From positions 1-50,932 of the forward strand of contig JAFRHL010000031.1 in assembly GCA_017433295.1 (NCBI GenBank): a DNA stretch of 50,932 nt, in the 5' to 3' direction. A program made the position numbers and the translations under genes. A model generated the notes under the pieces. The model was not told the origin of the DNA. It saw nothing but the letters and a program-made list of their open reading frames with translations, and did not search any database. Source of the stretch: Eubacterium sp. GTDB lineage: Bacteria; Bacillota; Clostridia; Lachnospirales; Lachnospiraceae. This document shows positions 17,030-26,215 of the stretch, piece by piece (the first letter of the stretch is position 1; every line of letters begins with the position of its first letter).

Positions 17030-17338
17030 ATGACATTATTGATCACTGTGTTTGCTGCGGTTATTGTGACTGTATTATGGTACATTCGTAAAGATGATAA
17101 TATGAAACTTGGCATATTGATTTTTATGTATTGGGGCGCATCAATCATGTGGCTGGTGGATGCTCTGTTTGAGTATGCGGAGCTTGGTGCAGCTTATTTT
17201 TCACCTGCCCTTGAGGATATGGTCAATGACAGTTTTCTTGGACTGTCCGTTGTAGTGCTTGGGCTGGTAATCTGGCTGGTGAGGCTGCTGATTCTGGATC
17301 CCAGAGGTTCAGTTCGCGAAGCATTAAAAAAAAATTAG
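17030..17338 (+). CDS. Small membrane protein of unknown function (second of pair)
   Basis: A 102-residue protein with three predicted membrane helices (about residues 1-17, 27-47 and 66-88). The loop between helices two and three carries acidic residues (DALFEYAELG, FSPALEDMVND). No family is recognised. GGGAGG precedes the ATG. Its 12-bp distance from the previous gene implies they form a complex or act together. Confidence 0.75.
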   Translation: MTLLITVFAAVIVTVLWYIRKDDNMKLGILIFMYWGASIMWLVDALFEYAELGAAYFSPALEDMVNDSFLGLSVVVLGLVIWLVRLLILDPRGSVREALKKN

Positions 17339-17435
17339 TTGTCCAAGGAGGAGCTGGATCTGACGGATTCCTGCGCTACTAAACTGTTTGGTGTAGCAGC
17401 CCCTTTATTCTATAATCAAATATGTGGAAAAAACC

Positions 17436-17464
17436 AAGCCATTTGCAGGAACTGCGATGGCTTT
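17436..17464 (+). terminator. Probable terminator after the membrane operon
   Basis: Stem AAGCCAT / ATGGCTT enclosing GCAG-GAA-CTGC, followed by an interrupted T-rich stretch (TTTATTCATTTT). It lies between the membrane pair and the carB promoter. Confidence 0.5.
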
Positions 17465-17489
17465 ATTCATTTTGTCCTTCATATCTTTG

Positions 17490-17517
17490 TTGCATTTGCT
17501 TAAAAATGTGTTAAAAT
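17490..17517 (+). promoter_or_regulatory. Promoter for the carB-nitroreductase gene
   Basis: TTGCAT (17490-17495), a 16-bp spacer and TAAAAT (17512-17517) with a TG extension (TGTTAAAAT). The leader is about 104 nt and includes the hairpin CTCAC-GA-GTGAG. No clear PyrR-binding site or terminator is seen in it. Confidence 0.55.
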
Positions 17518-17627
17518 ACCTAATGATAAAGATGAGACAGATCGCTGACCCGTCCCAAAGGCTCACGAGTGAGATTTATTTTAGAGGCAACAGCCGGGGT
17601 GGCAGCAGTATAAGAAAGGATGACATT

Positions 17628-20600
17628 ATGCCGAAAAGAACAGACATCCATAAAGTATTGATTATCGGGTCCGGGCCCATCGTGATCGGCCAGGCCTGCG
17701 AGTTTGATTATTCCGGAACCCAGGCCTGTAAGGCTTTAAGAGGACTGGGTTATGAGATCGTACTGGTGAATTCCAATCCCGCCACCATTATGACGGACCC
17801 CGAGATGGCAGATGTGACATATATTGAACCCCTGAATGTGAAGCGGCTTGAGCAGATCATTGCAAAGGAGCGGCCGGATGCCCTGCTGCCCAATCTGGGG
17901 GGACAGTCAGGACTGAATCTCTGCGCGGAATTATATAAGGAAGGAATTCTTGATAAGTACGGCGTGAAGGTAATTGGTGTTCAGGTGGATGCCATCGAGC
18001 GCGGGGAGGACAGAATCGAGTTTAAGAAGACCATGGACATGCTGGGCATCGGCATGGCCAGGAGTGAAGTTGCATATAGTGTGGAGGATGGACTGGCGAT
18101 TGCGGAAAAACTGGGATATCCGGTGGTTCTGCGTCCTGCCTACACCATGGGAGGTGCCGGAGGCGGTCTGGTATATAACAGAGAGGAGCTTAAAACTGTT
18201 ATCAGCAGAGGTCTTGACGCAAGTCTTGTTCATCAGGTCCTGGTGGAAGAGTCCATCCTGGGATGGGAAGAGCTGGAGCTGGAAGTGGTCAGGGATAAAG
18301 AGAACAATATGATCACAGTATGCTTCATCGAGAATGTGGATCCCATGGGAGTCCACACCGGGGATTCTTTCTGTACCGCCCCCATGCTGACCATTTCCGA
18401 AGAATTGCAGAAAAGGCTTCAGGAGCAGGCCTATAAGATCGTGGAGCACATCGGTGTCATCGGCGGGACCAATGTCCAGTTTGCCCATGATCCGGTTTCC
18501 GACCGGGTTATCGTAATTGAGATCAATCCCCGTACCTCCAGGTCTTCCGCCCTGGCCAGCAAGGCCACCGGTTTCCCCATTGCTCTGGTTTCGGCGAAGC
18601 TGGCCACCGGCCTTACTTTAAAGGATCTGCCCTGCGGTAAGTACGGGACTCTGGATAAATATGTTCCCGGCGGGGATTATGTAGTGGTGAAGTTTGCCCG
18701 CTGGGCCTTTGAGAAGTTTAAAGGCGTTGAAGACAAGCTGGGAACCCAGATGAGGGCCGTGGGCGAGGTCATGAGTATCGGTAAGAACTATAAAGAGGCC
18801 TTTCAGAAGGCTATCCGGTCTCTGGAAAAGGGCTGCTATGGTCTTGGCCACAGGGGAGCTTATGATACCATGCCCGCAGAAAAGCTGCTTCGCTTACTGA
18901 ATACCCCCTCCAGCGAGAGATACTTCATCATGTATGAAGCCCTTCGGAAGGGGGCTACTGTGGATGAGATCTTTGAGCGCACCCATGTGAAGGCTTATTT
19001 TATAGAACAGATGAAGGAGCTGGTGGAGGAAGAGGAAAAACTGACGGCAGCATTTAAGGGTCAGATGCCGTCTGATGAAGCCCTGATCCAGGCCAAGAAG
19101 GATGGTTTTTCTGATAAATACCTGGGACAGATCCTGGGTATCCCGGAGGAAGATATCCGCCACCGCAGAGAAGCCCTGGGCTGCCTGGAAACCTGGGATC
19201 AGGTCCATGTCAGCGGAACAGAGGATTCTTCTTATTTCTACTCCACCTACAATGCGCCGGACAACAATCCGGTTCATACAGATAAACCCAAGATCATGAT
19301 CCTGGGAGGAGGCCCCAACCGGATCGGCCAGGGCATCGAGTTTGACTACTGCTGCGTCCACGCCGCAAAGTCCTTAAAAGAGCTCGGATTTGAGACCATT
19401 ATCGTAAACTGCAATCCGGAGACGGTTTCTACAGATTATGATACTTCAGATAAATTGTATTTCGAACCCCTTACCCTGGAGGATGTCCTGAGCATTTACC
19501 GCAAGGAGAAGCCGGTGGGCGTGATCGCCCAGTTCGGGGGCCAGACACCATTAAATCTTTCTGCCGAGCTGGAGAAGGAGGGTGTGAAGATCCTGGGAAC
19601 CTCTCCTGCCATCATCGATCTGGCCGAAGACAGGGACCAGTTCCGCATGATGATGGATAAGCTTGAGATCCCCATGCCTGAATCGGGCATGGCCACCACT
19701 GCGGAAGAAGCCATTGCCATTGCGGGCAAGATCGGTTATCCGGCCATGGTCCGCCCCTCTTATGTACTTGGCGGCCGGGGTATGGAAGTGGTGTATGATG
19801 ATGAAAGCATGACAGATTATATGAACGCTGCTGTAGGCGTGACACCGGACCGGCCCATCCTCATCGACCGTTTCTTAAACCACGCCCTGGAATGTGAGGC
19901 GGACGCCATCAGTGACGGCACCCATGCCTTTGTTCCGGCAGTTATGGAGCATATTGAGCTGGCAGGGATCCATTCCGGAGACTCCGCCTGCATCATTCCA
20001 TCGAAGCATATTTCCAGGGAACACCTTAAGACCATTAAGGAGTATACCAGAAGGATCGCCGAAGAAATGCATGTGGTAGGTCTTATGAATATGCAGTATG
20101 CCATCGAAAACGACACGGTCTATGTGCTGGAGGCCAATCCGAGAGCTTCCAGGACCGTGCCCCTGGTATCCAAGGTCTGCGGTATCCGCATGGTGCCCCT
20201 GGCCACGGATATCATTACTTCCGAACTGACCGGCAGACCATCGCCGGTGGCGGACCTGGAGGAGAAGGAGATTCCTTATTATGGTGTTAAGGAAGCGGTA
20301 TTCCCCTTTAATATGTTCCAGGAGGTAGACCCGGTATTAGGACCGGAAATGCGGTCCACCGGAGAGGTGCTGGGCATGGCTCCCACCACCGGAGAAGCCT
20401 TCTTCAAGGCTGAGGAAGGGGCCTCTTCCCTGCTGCCTCTTTCCGGAACCGTCCTCATTTCGGTAAATGATAAGGATAAACCCGAGGCGGCCGATGTGGC
20501 GAAAGATTTTTATGAAGCAGGATTTTCCATTATGGCCACCGGCAGGACCTGTGACCTGATCCGGGAAGCCGGCATTCCGGCCCGGAAGGTTAAGAAGCTT

Positions 20601-21380
20601 TATGAAGGCCGCCCCAATATTCAGGATTATATTACCAACGGTGATATCCAGGTGATCGTGAACTCACCGGTCGGAAAGGCCAGTATCCATGATGACAGCT
20701 ACTTAAGGAAGGCCGCCATCAAAAACCGGGTTCCCTATATGACGACAATAGCAGCCGGTAAGGCAGCGGCAGAGGGGATCCGCCAGCTGGTGAAGAAGGG
20801 TGATTCTAATATTCATTCCCTTCAGGAATGGCATGCCCAGATCGGCAGCAGGCGGCCGAAGAATGAAGTGATGAAGGCGCTGCTTACCCGCCGCAGCATC
20901 CGGAAGTTCACAGATGAGCCCATTAAAAAAGAGATCCTTAATGATATTGTTGACGCAGCTCTCCATGCTCCCAGCGGCAGAGGCTTAAAAACCTGGAAAT
21001 TTACGGTAATTACAGACAAAGCCCTGATCCGCAGGCTGGCAGGAACCATTGCCGCGGAGCTGGGAAGAGACGGATATGATATGTATGACCCCACTGTACT
21101 GATCATTCCCTCCAATCTGAAAGAGAGCAGGTTTGGTATGGAGGATAATGCCTGTGCCCTGGAAAATATTTTCCTTGCCGCCCATTCCTTTGGTGTGGGT
21201 TCGGTATGGATCAACCAGATCCGGGATATCTGTGACAGGGATAGTATCCGTGAGATCCTTGACCAGATCCATATCCCGGCGGATCATGTAATCTATGGTA
21301 TGGCGGCTCTGGGTTATCCGGATCCCGAAGCACCTGTCCACGAGTTTAAGAGGGCAGGGAATGTGGAGTGGATCAGCTGA
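17628..21380 (+). CDS. carB: Carbamoyl-phosphate synthase large subunit fused to a nitroreductase domain
   Basis: Residues 1 to about 1075 are a complete CarB, making carbamoyl phosphate from bicarbonate, ATP and ammonia for pyrimidine and arginine synthesis. Both ATP-grasp halves are present, with the repeated GSGPIVIGQACEFDYSG and GGGPNRIGQGIEFDY motifs, followed by the MGS-like allosteric domain ending near LQEWHAQI. A 10-residue linker follows, and residues 1082-1250 are an FMN nitroreductase-like domain (LLTRRSIRKFTDEPI, then DNACALENIFLAAHSFGVGSVWIN). CarB is normally about 1070 residues, so the fusion adds about 170. There is no stop or good ribosome site at the junction. The start at 17628 follows AAGGATG; a frame extending to 17424 lies upstream of the promoter. 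No carA is in the window. Confidence 0.93.
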   Translation: MPKRTDIHKVLIIGSGPIVIGQACEFDYSGTQACKALRGLGYEIVLVNSNPATIMTDPEMADVTYIEPLNVKRLEQIIAKERPDALLPNLGGQSGLNLCAELYKEGILDKYGVKVIGVQVDAIERGEDRIEFKKTMDMLGIGMARSEVAYSVEDGLAIAEKLGYPVVLRPAYTMGGAGGGLVYNREELKTVISRGLDASLVHQVLVEESILGWEELELEVVRDKENNMITVCFIENVDPMGVHTGDSFCTAPMLTISEELQKRLQEQAYKIVEHIGVIGGTNVQFAHDPVSDRVIVIEINPRTSRSSALASKATGFPIALVSAKLATGLTLKDLPCGKYGTLDKYVPGGDYVVVKFARWAFEKFKGVEDKLGTQMRAVGEVMSIGKNYKEAFQKAIRSLEKGCYGLGHRGAYDTMPAEKLLRLLNTPSSERYFIMYEALRKGATVDEIFERTHVKAYFIEQMKELVEEEEKLTAAFKGQMPSDEALIQAKKDGFSDKYLGQILGIPEEDIRHRREALGCLETWDQVHVSGTEDSSYFYSTYNAPDNNPVHTDKPKIMILGGGPNRIGQGIEFDYCCVHAAKSLKELGFETIIVNCNPETVSTDYDTSDKLYFEPLTLEDVLSIYRKEKPVGVIAQFGGQTPLNLSAELEKEGVKILGTSPAIIDLAEDRDQFRMMMDKLEIPMPESGMATTAEEAIAIAGKIGYPAMVRPSYVLGGRGMEVVYDDESMTDYMNAAVGVTPDRPILIDRFLNHALECEADAISDGTHAFVPAVMEHIELAGIHSGDSACIIPSKHISREHLKTIKEYTRRIAEEMHVVGLMNMQYAIENDTVYVLEANPRASRTVPLVSKVCGIRMVPLATDIITSELTGRPSPVADLEEKEIPYYGVKEAVFPFNMFQEVDPVLGPEMRSTGEVLGMAPTTGEAFFKAEEGASSLLPLSGTVLISVNDKDKPEAADVAKDFYEAGFSIMATGRTCDLIREAGIPARKVKKLYEGRPNIQDYITNGDIQVIVNSPVGKASIHDDSYLRKAAIKNRVPYMTTIAAGKAAAEGIRQLVKKGDSNIHSLQEWHAQIGSRRPKNEVMKALLTRRSIRKFTDEPIKKEILNDIVDAALHAPSGRGLKTWKFTVITDKALIRRLAGTIAAELGRDGYDMYDPTVLIIPSNLKESRFGMEDNACALENIFLAAHSFGVGSVWINQIRDICDRDSIREILDQIHIPADHVIYGMAALGYPDPEAPVHEFKRAGNVEWIS

Positions 21381-21466
21381 AGGGTCCTGTAATATACTGC
21401 TAAAGCTTACAGGGAAACTGACCTAAAAAAACCGTAAAGAGATAGCAGAGTATCATTAGAATATCA

Positions 21467-21495
21467 TTGATAAAAGGTCTGACATAAGCTATAAT
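21467..21495 (+). promoter_or_regulatory. Sigma-A promoter for the DHH/mtnN/deoD run
   Basis: TTGATA (21467-21472), a 17-bp spacer and TATAAT (21490-21495), about 45 bp before the DHH start. Confidence 0.8.
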
Positions 21496-21539
21496 GGAAT
21501 AAATATATGGTTTAATCAGATATAGAGGAGAGATCGATA

Positions 21540-22469
21540 ATGAGTGAGAAAAAAAGGCTGGTAACCCGAAGCGATTTTGACGGACTTGTCTGTGCCATGC
21601 TCCTCAGGGAACTTGACATTATTGATGATATCAAGTTTGTTCATCCCAAGGATGTACAGGACGGCAAGGTAGAGCTTTCGTCCAATGATATAACCACCAA
21701 TCTGCCCTTTGACCCCAGAGTGGGCCTGGCTTTTGACCACCATGAGTCGGAGCTTATCAGGTTGAAGAAGGAACAATACGAAGGAAGATATTATATAGAT
21801 CCCGATGCCCGCAGTGCTGCCCGTGTGGTTTACGATTATTATGGAGGCAAGGATACCTTTAAGCGTATCAGCGAGGAGATCATGACAGCAGTGGACAAGG
21901 GCGACAGCGCGGATTTTACTGTAGATGAGATCCTGCATCCCACGGGCTGGGTACTCCTTAATTACCTGATGGATCCCAGGACAGGACTGGGAAGGTTCCG
22001 TAACTTCAGAATCTCCAATTATGATCTTATGATGGAGCTCATTGAGTACTGTCTCAATCACAATATTGATGAGATCCTGGAGCTGCCGGATGTGAAAGAG
22101 AGAGTAGATCTGTACTGGGAGCAGACAGAACTGTTTAAAGAGCAGCTTCAGCGCATAGCCCGGATTTATGATAAGGTCGTTGTGCTTGATCTTCGTGATG
22201 AAGAGGTGATCTACGCAGGAAACCGTTTTATGATCTATGCACTTTATCCCGAGACTCAGATCTCCGTACATGTAGCCTGGGGCTTCCGCAAGCAGAATAC
22301 AGCCGTGATGATCGGAAAGTCCATCGTCAACAGAGCATCGGATTTCGACATCGGTGCGCTTTGCCTTTCCTATGGCGGAGGCGGCCATCGCAATGCAGGC
22401 ACCTGCCAGCTGGAGAATGATGTGGTGGATGAGAAGCTCCCGGATATTATCAGAGCGCTTAATGGATGA
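21540..22469 (+). CDS. DHH-family phosphoesterase
   Basis: A 309-residue DHH/DHHA1-type phosphoesterase. Metal-binding motifs are SDFDG (about residues 11-15) and AFDHHES (about 63-69), and the C-terminal substrate domain carries the YGGGGHRNAG motif. The family includes oligoribonuclease-like, cyclic dinucleotide and exopolyphosphatase enzymes; the substrate here is not decidable. AGAGGAG precedes the ATG. It is followed by the nucleosidase gene after 53 bp. Confidence 0.88.
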   Translation: MSEKKRLVTRSDFDGLVCAMLLRELDIIDDIKFVHPKDVQDGKVELSSNDITTNLPFDPRVGLAFDHHESELIRLKKEQYEGRYYIDPDARSAARVVYDYYGGKDTFKRISEEIMTAVDKGDSADFTVDEILHPTGWVLLNYLMDPRTGLGRFRNFRISNYDLMMELIEYCLNHNIDEILELPDVKERVDLYWEQTELFKEQLQRIARIYDKVVVLDLRDEEVIYAGNRFMIYALYPETQISVHVAWGFRKQNTAVMIGKSIVNRASDFDIGALCLSYGGGGHRNAGTCQLENDVVDEKLPDIIRALNG

Positions 22470-22522
22470 GAGCCGGCCGGGCACAGCTCCCGAAGGGGTT
22501 TTACGAGTTTGGAGGAGAGTAT

Positions 22523-23230
22523 ATGGTTTGCATTGGAATTATCGGCGCCATGGATAAAGAAGTGGAAGCCCTGATCCACCAGATGGAGGACAGGGAGGAG
22601 AAGACCATGGCGGGAATGACCTTCCACCGGGGCAGGCTCTGGAATAACGAGGCGGTAGTTGTAAAAAGCGGTGTGGGCAAGGTGAATATGGCTGTCTGCA
22701 CCCAGCTGCTTATTGACCTTTATGAGGTGGATATCCTGATCAATACAGGGATTGCCGGAGGTCTGCACAAGGATATTCATGTCGGGGACATCGTCATTTC
22801 TTCTGATGCCGTCCAGCATGATGTGGATGTTACGGGAAGAGGCTTTAAGGCAGGGGAGATCCCCTTCATGGAAACCTCGGTTTTTAAAGCCGATCCGGAG
22901 CTTGTTGCCATGGCAAAGGAGATCTGCGGCATCGTTAACCCCGATATCGGATGTTATATCGGCAGGATATTGACCGGTGACCAGTTCATCTCAGATAAGG
23001 ACAGAAGGCAGAAGCTGATAGAGACATTTGATGGTTACTGTGTCGAGATGGAGGGTGCGGCCATGGCTCAGGTGGCAGCGCTTAACAAGGTCCCCTTTGT
23101 GATCATCCGGGCCATTTCCGACAAAGCAGATGATAAGGCCCGGATCCTGGTGGAATCCTTTGAAGATAAAGCCATCGTTCATACTCTGAAGCTGCTGGCA
23201 GCCATGTTTATCAAGATGGGAAGGAGGTAG
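22523..23230 (+). CDS. mtnN: 5'-methylthioadenosine/S-adenosylhomocysteine nucleosidase
   Basis: Nucleosidase (Pfs/MTAN) cleaving adenine from methylthioadenosine and SAH. The N-terminal GIIGAMDKEVEAL, the NTGIAGG nucleoside-site segment, FDGYCVEMEGAAMAQVA and the catalytic aspartate in IRAISDKADD are all present. Start at 22523, where GGAGGAG sits at normal spacing; a longer frame overlaps the DHH stop. The 235 residues are typical. Six bases separate it from deoD, suggesting joint purine salvage. Confidence 0.94.
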   Translation: MVCIGIIGAMDKEVEALIHQMEDREEKTMAGMTFHRGRLWNNEAVVVKSGVGKVNMAVCTQLLIDLYEVDILINTGIAGGLHKDIHVGDIVISSDAVQHDVDVTGRGFKAGEIPFMETSVFKADPELVAMAKEICGIVNPDIGCYIGRILTGDQFISDKDRRQKLIETFDGYCVEMEGAAMAQVAALNKVPFVIIRAISDKADDKARILVESFEDKAIVHTLKLLAAMFIKMGRR

Positions 23231-23236
23231 GTCTTT

Positions 23237-23962
23237 ATGACAGTTTCACCGTCTGCATGTATTCAGTTAAAAGAAGGGACCCATATAGCGAAATGTGTTC
23301 TGATGCCGGGGGACCCTCTCCGGGCGAAATATATTGCCGAGACATACCTTGAACATCCGGTGCTTTTTAATGATGTCCGCAATATGTTTGGCTATACGGG
23401 GACATTTAAGGGTAAGGAAGTCTCGGTGATGGGATCCGGCATGGGAATTCCCTCCATGCTTATCTACGCCCATGAATTATATAACTATTTCGGTGTTGAA
23501 TCCATTATTCGTGTGGGATCCGCCGGAGCACTTCAGGAGAAGATCCATCTGAAGGATATAGTGATTCCCCGGGATGCGGTCACCAATTCCTCCTGTACAA
23601 AAGCCTACGGACTGCTGGGAGTGAGCAGACCCTGCGCCGATACGCAGCTTTTGACGGCTGCGAAGATGGCAGCCTGCGGACTTGGAATTCCGGTAGACAT
23701 CGGTACAGTATTTACCACGGATTATTTCTATAATCCCGACAGCAGGGCCGACAAAAAGGCAATGGCCAGAGGGCTGCTGGCGGTGGAGATGGAGACAGCC
23801 GGTCTTTATATGTGCGCAGAGGCAAACCATAAAAGAGCCCTCTCCATCTTAAGTATCTCCGATCATATCTGCACCGGCGAGATGCTCTCTCCGGAGGAGA
23901 TCCGGGAAGGATTTGATGATATGATGCGGATTGCCCTGGTGACGGCTGTGTGCAGCCTGTAA
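23237..23962 (+). CDS. deoD: Purine-nucleoside phosphorylase DeoD
   Basis: Hexameric-type purine-nucleoside phosphorylase (241 residues), splitting purine (deoxy)nucleosides with phosphate. VLMPGDPLRAKYIAETY, MGSGMGIPSMLIY, IRVGSAGAL and the C-terminal SISDHICTGE with the catalytic aspartate are visible. AAGGAGG precedes the ATG. It is the last gene before an intrinsic terminator. Confidence 0.95.
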   Translation: MTVSPSACIQLKEGTHIAKCVLMPGDPLRAKYIAETYLEHPVLFNDVRNMFGYTGTFKGKEVSVMGSGMGIPSMLIYAHELYNYFGVESIIRVGSAGALQEKIHLKDIVIPRDAVTNSSCTKAYGLLGVSRPCADTQLLTAAKMAACGLGIPVDIGTVFTTDYFYNPDSRADKKAMARGLLAVEMETAGLYMCAEANHKRALSILSISDHICTGEMLSPEEIREGFDDMMRIALVTAVCSL

Positions 23963-24371
23963 GCAGCCCGGAGGCAGGCCCCTGCCCCTGTGCTGTCATG
24001 AAATCACCGGAGACCGGAATGACAGTCATAAGAACTCAATAATAGGAATTGTTTGTAACCCCCTTTCTCTTTTTGACGGAGAAAGGGGTTTTTTTACGAA
24101 CGAATCCCCCTTTTCAAGCAGAAAAGCATTGTTTATAATTGGTGCAAATCCCGGCAGACAGCAAGTAAGACAGTATTGGCAGACAGCATATTTTTTCCGG
24201 TAAATATCCTGGCGGAAGATGCGGAAAAATGCGGCAAAGACAAAATCGACAGATCCGAGCCGGCCGGACGCCCTCTATGGTCTGGACAGGGATTATCTGG
24301 TCAGTGTTTTATTAGAAAGACTGCCTTAAGCAAGGTCAGGGGACCTTTTCGGCAGCAGATTGGAGAACAGT
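23963..24371. other. Intergenic region between deoD and the 24372 gene
   Basis: It contains a hairpin CTGTCAT...ATGACAG (23993-24025) with inner CCGG-AGA-CCGG, and a strong terminator (24060-24095). From 24096 to 24371 I see no convincing gene; a short open frame at 24176-24379 lacks a ribosome site and runs into the next gene in another frame. A promoter for the next gene must lie here but I cannot place it. Confidence 0.6.
24060..24095 (+). terminator. Intrinsic terminator after deoD
   Basis: Perfect 10-bp stem CCCCTTTCTC / GAGAAAGGGG with a 9-nt loop and seven T residues. Confidence 0.95.
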
Positions 24372-25073
24372 ATGTTTGAATATATGATACATAGTCTTAT
24401 GAACAGTACAGTTTTTATGAAAGCGATCGTAGCCTGTTGTTTCCTGGGAGTGTTAAGCTGGTTTGTATTGGAGATATCTTATTTCAGTATGGTAAGGGCC
24501 ACTGCCCGGATCGGAAACTCGAAGAAAAAATGGTTGAATGATTTGAAGAAGAAATACGAGGAGTACCGCAGGATGGATATTAAAGTGAATAATGTGGGAA
24601 CTTTTGTGGAAAAGCTCTTCCGGAAAAAGAAGCTCTTTGGACTGAGCAGTTCATTCTGGATAAAGCTGGAGCGTCTTGCGACAGCCGGCTGCGCCATTTC
24701 AGGGGCAGCCGGCGCCCTTGTGGCTTCCCAGCAGGGGAAGGATCTTACAGTAGTAATGATCAGCTACATTACCGGTATCACGGCTGCCTGCGGTCTTCTG
24801 TTTCTTGATACATTTCTGCAGGCAGAGGAGAAAAAGCATATTGTAATAAGCAACATGAAGGATTATCTTGAAAATGTCCTGGAGAATTCGCTGGGCGGAC
24901 GCGACGGGGCCCGGGATCCTTCGGTTTCAGAAGCCGGCGCCGAGAAGCGCCGCCGTATTCTCCGCTATGCCGAAAAGGATCATGGGAAAACCAGTAATCT
25001 GAAACCTGTACCTCCTGTAACAGCGGAGGAAGAACAGCTGCTGGAGGACGTGCTGCAGGAATTTTTTGCCTGA
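24372..25073 (+). CDS. Membrane protein of unknown function
   Basis: A 233-residue protein I do not recognise. A membrane helix near residues 16-36 is followed by a basic cytoplasmic stretch (KKKWLNDLKKKYEEYRRM), a second hydrophobic pair at about 90-150 (TAGCAISGAAGALVAS, VVMISYITGITAACGLLFL), then a hydrophilic, charged C-terminal tail. This topology loosely resembles ExbB/MotA-like scaffolds but no motif supports that. The start is the ATG at 24372, with GGAG seven bases upstream. It is convergent with the deacetylase gene. Confidence 0.7.
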   Translation: MFEYMIHSLMNSTVFMKAIVACCFLGVLSWFVLEISYFSMVRATARIGNSKKKWLNDLKKKYEEYRRMDIKVNNVGTFVEKLFRKKKLFGLSSSFWIKLERLATAGCAISGAAGALVASQQGKDLTVVMISYITGITAACGLLFLDTFLQAEEKKHIVISNMKDYLENVLENSLGGRDGARDPSVSEAGAEKRRRILRYAEKDHGKTSNLKPVPPVTAEEEQLLEDVLQEFFA

Positions 25074-25118
25074 GCCGGTCCGGGACGGTGTCCCGGCACC
25101 GCCTGCGGCGGTTTTGAC

Positions 25119-26090
25119 TTAAATCAGGTCTGTCAGTGAATGAAAACTGTAGCCCTCTTTTTCCAGATCAGTCAGTACCTGGTCCAGTGCCTCGGCATTG
25201 GACCGGGAGATGTTGTGGATCAGGGGGATGGCGCCCGGGTGGATATACTGCTTGAAGTGGTCGATCACATAACCTGCGCCCGGCTGCTTATCTACATCAT
25301 AATCGACATAGGCCAGACTCCAGAAGACGGTTGTGTACCCCATGTCTTTGGTGATCTGTAGAGTCCTCTCGCTATATTCTCCTTTTGGAGGCCGGAAGAA
25401 AGGATCCATTTCATATCCGGTCTGTTCTTTCATAAAGGAAGCGTTATCCGCGATCTCCTTCCTGATTTCCCTTTCCGAAGCCCGGGGCATACAAATATGG
25501 TTTGCCGTATGGTTTCCGACAATATGCCCTTCTTTCTTCATCCTCTTTATTAATTCCGGCTGGTCTTTAATAAAATATTTACAGACAAAGAAGGCGGCCG
25601 GCGCCTTATGCTTTTTTAAAGTATCAAGGATCGATGGCGTAAATCCGTTTTCATAGCCGCAGTCAAAGGTAAGAAATACCGGTTTTTCTCCCGGCTTCAG
25701 ATTCGTTTTCACGTACCAGGCATCATATTTTCCAAGGTCGATCTCTTCCTGGGCGGAGGGCTGGCTGTGGTCTTTGGTTCTCATAAACCACCAGGCCATC
25801 AGGCTGTTAGATAATGAAGATGGATCCGGACCACTATGTGCGGAGTCCGCTCCGGGCCGGCCTGCCGGCACTTGTGTTTTTGTGTTGCCTTCTGCAGATT
25901 TTTTATCCCCTGTTTCAGATATCCCTCGTTCTGAATCAGTTTTCTTGTCATTGGATTCAGAATTGATGTTTTTTAACCTCGCCTGACCGGGCGAAGGACG
26001 GGACCGGCCGGTGTTTTTTGCCGGCAGGCTGGAGCAGGAGGTAAGGAAGAAAAGGCATGCGCTGATGAGAAACAGTTTTGTGATGTTCAT
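25119..26090 (-). CDS. Polysaccharide deacetylase lipoprotein (PdaA-like)
   Basis: NodB-type deacetylase, closest to the delta-lactam-biosynthetic PdaA group acting on spore-cortex muramic acid. The signal peptide ends in a lipobox-like LTSCSS, then a Ser/Pro/Lys-rich linker of about 80 residues, then the deacetylase domain. The first catalytic motif is TFDCGYENGF (aspartate present), the metal-binding motif is HTANH, and later FRPPKGEYSE and LIHNISRS match the other family motifs. I start at 26090 (AGGGG upstream); the extra eight residues of the longer frame lack a site. Length is 323 residues. Confidence 0.88.
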   Translation of the reverse strand: MNITKLFLISACLFFLTSCSSLPAKNTGRSRPSPGQARLKNINSESNDKKTDSERGISETGDKKSAEGNTKTQVPAGRPGADSAHSGPDPSSLSNSLMAWWFMRTKDHSQPSAQEEIDLGKYDAWYVKTNLKPGEKPVFLTFDCGYENGFTPSILDTLKKHKAPAAFFVCKYFIKDQPELIKRMKKEGHIVGNHTANHICMPRASEREIRKEIADNASFMKEQTGYEMDPFFRPPKGEYSERTLQITKDMGYTTVFWSLAYVDYDVDKQPGAGYVIDHFKQYIHPGAIPLIHNISRSNAEALDQVLTDLEKEGYSFHSLTDLI

Positions 26091-26206
26091 AAATTTCCCC
26101 TGATACTGATTCATTACGAAAACTATTTATAAATTCATATGCGGCGAGTAAGATTTTAATGCATCTTCCTTTCGTTTAATAGGGACTGGTATATTTGCCG
26201 GCCTCG

Positions 26207-26215
26207 TGCTATAAT
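26207..26215 (+). promoter_or_regulatory. Extended -10 promoter for the HD-GYP gene
   Basis: TGCTATAAT, a perfect extended -10 box, about 90 bp before the start at 26306. The -35 region is weak (TGGTAT). Confidence 0.6.

Noticed and set aside
17580-17627. T-box-like GGGGTGGCAGCAG sequence before carB
   Set aside because: It lacks the full conserved antiterminator core, the transcript is only about 104 nt, and no terminator hairpin with a T tract follows.
17424-17627. N-terminal extension of CarB from 17424
   Set aside because: It lies upstream of the best promoter and crosses a terminator-like hairpin; homologues start at PKRTDIHKVLIIGSGP.
21516-22484. Long minus-strand open frame opposite the DHH gene
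   Set aside because: The plus strand has intact DHH motifs, a promoter and a ribosome site; the antisense frame has none.
24176-24379. 67-residue open frame upstream of the 24372 gene
   Set aside because: No ribosome site, no recognisable composition, and it overlaps the start of the better-supported downstream gene.
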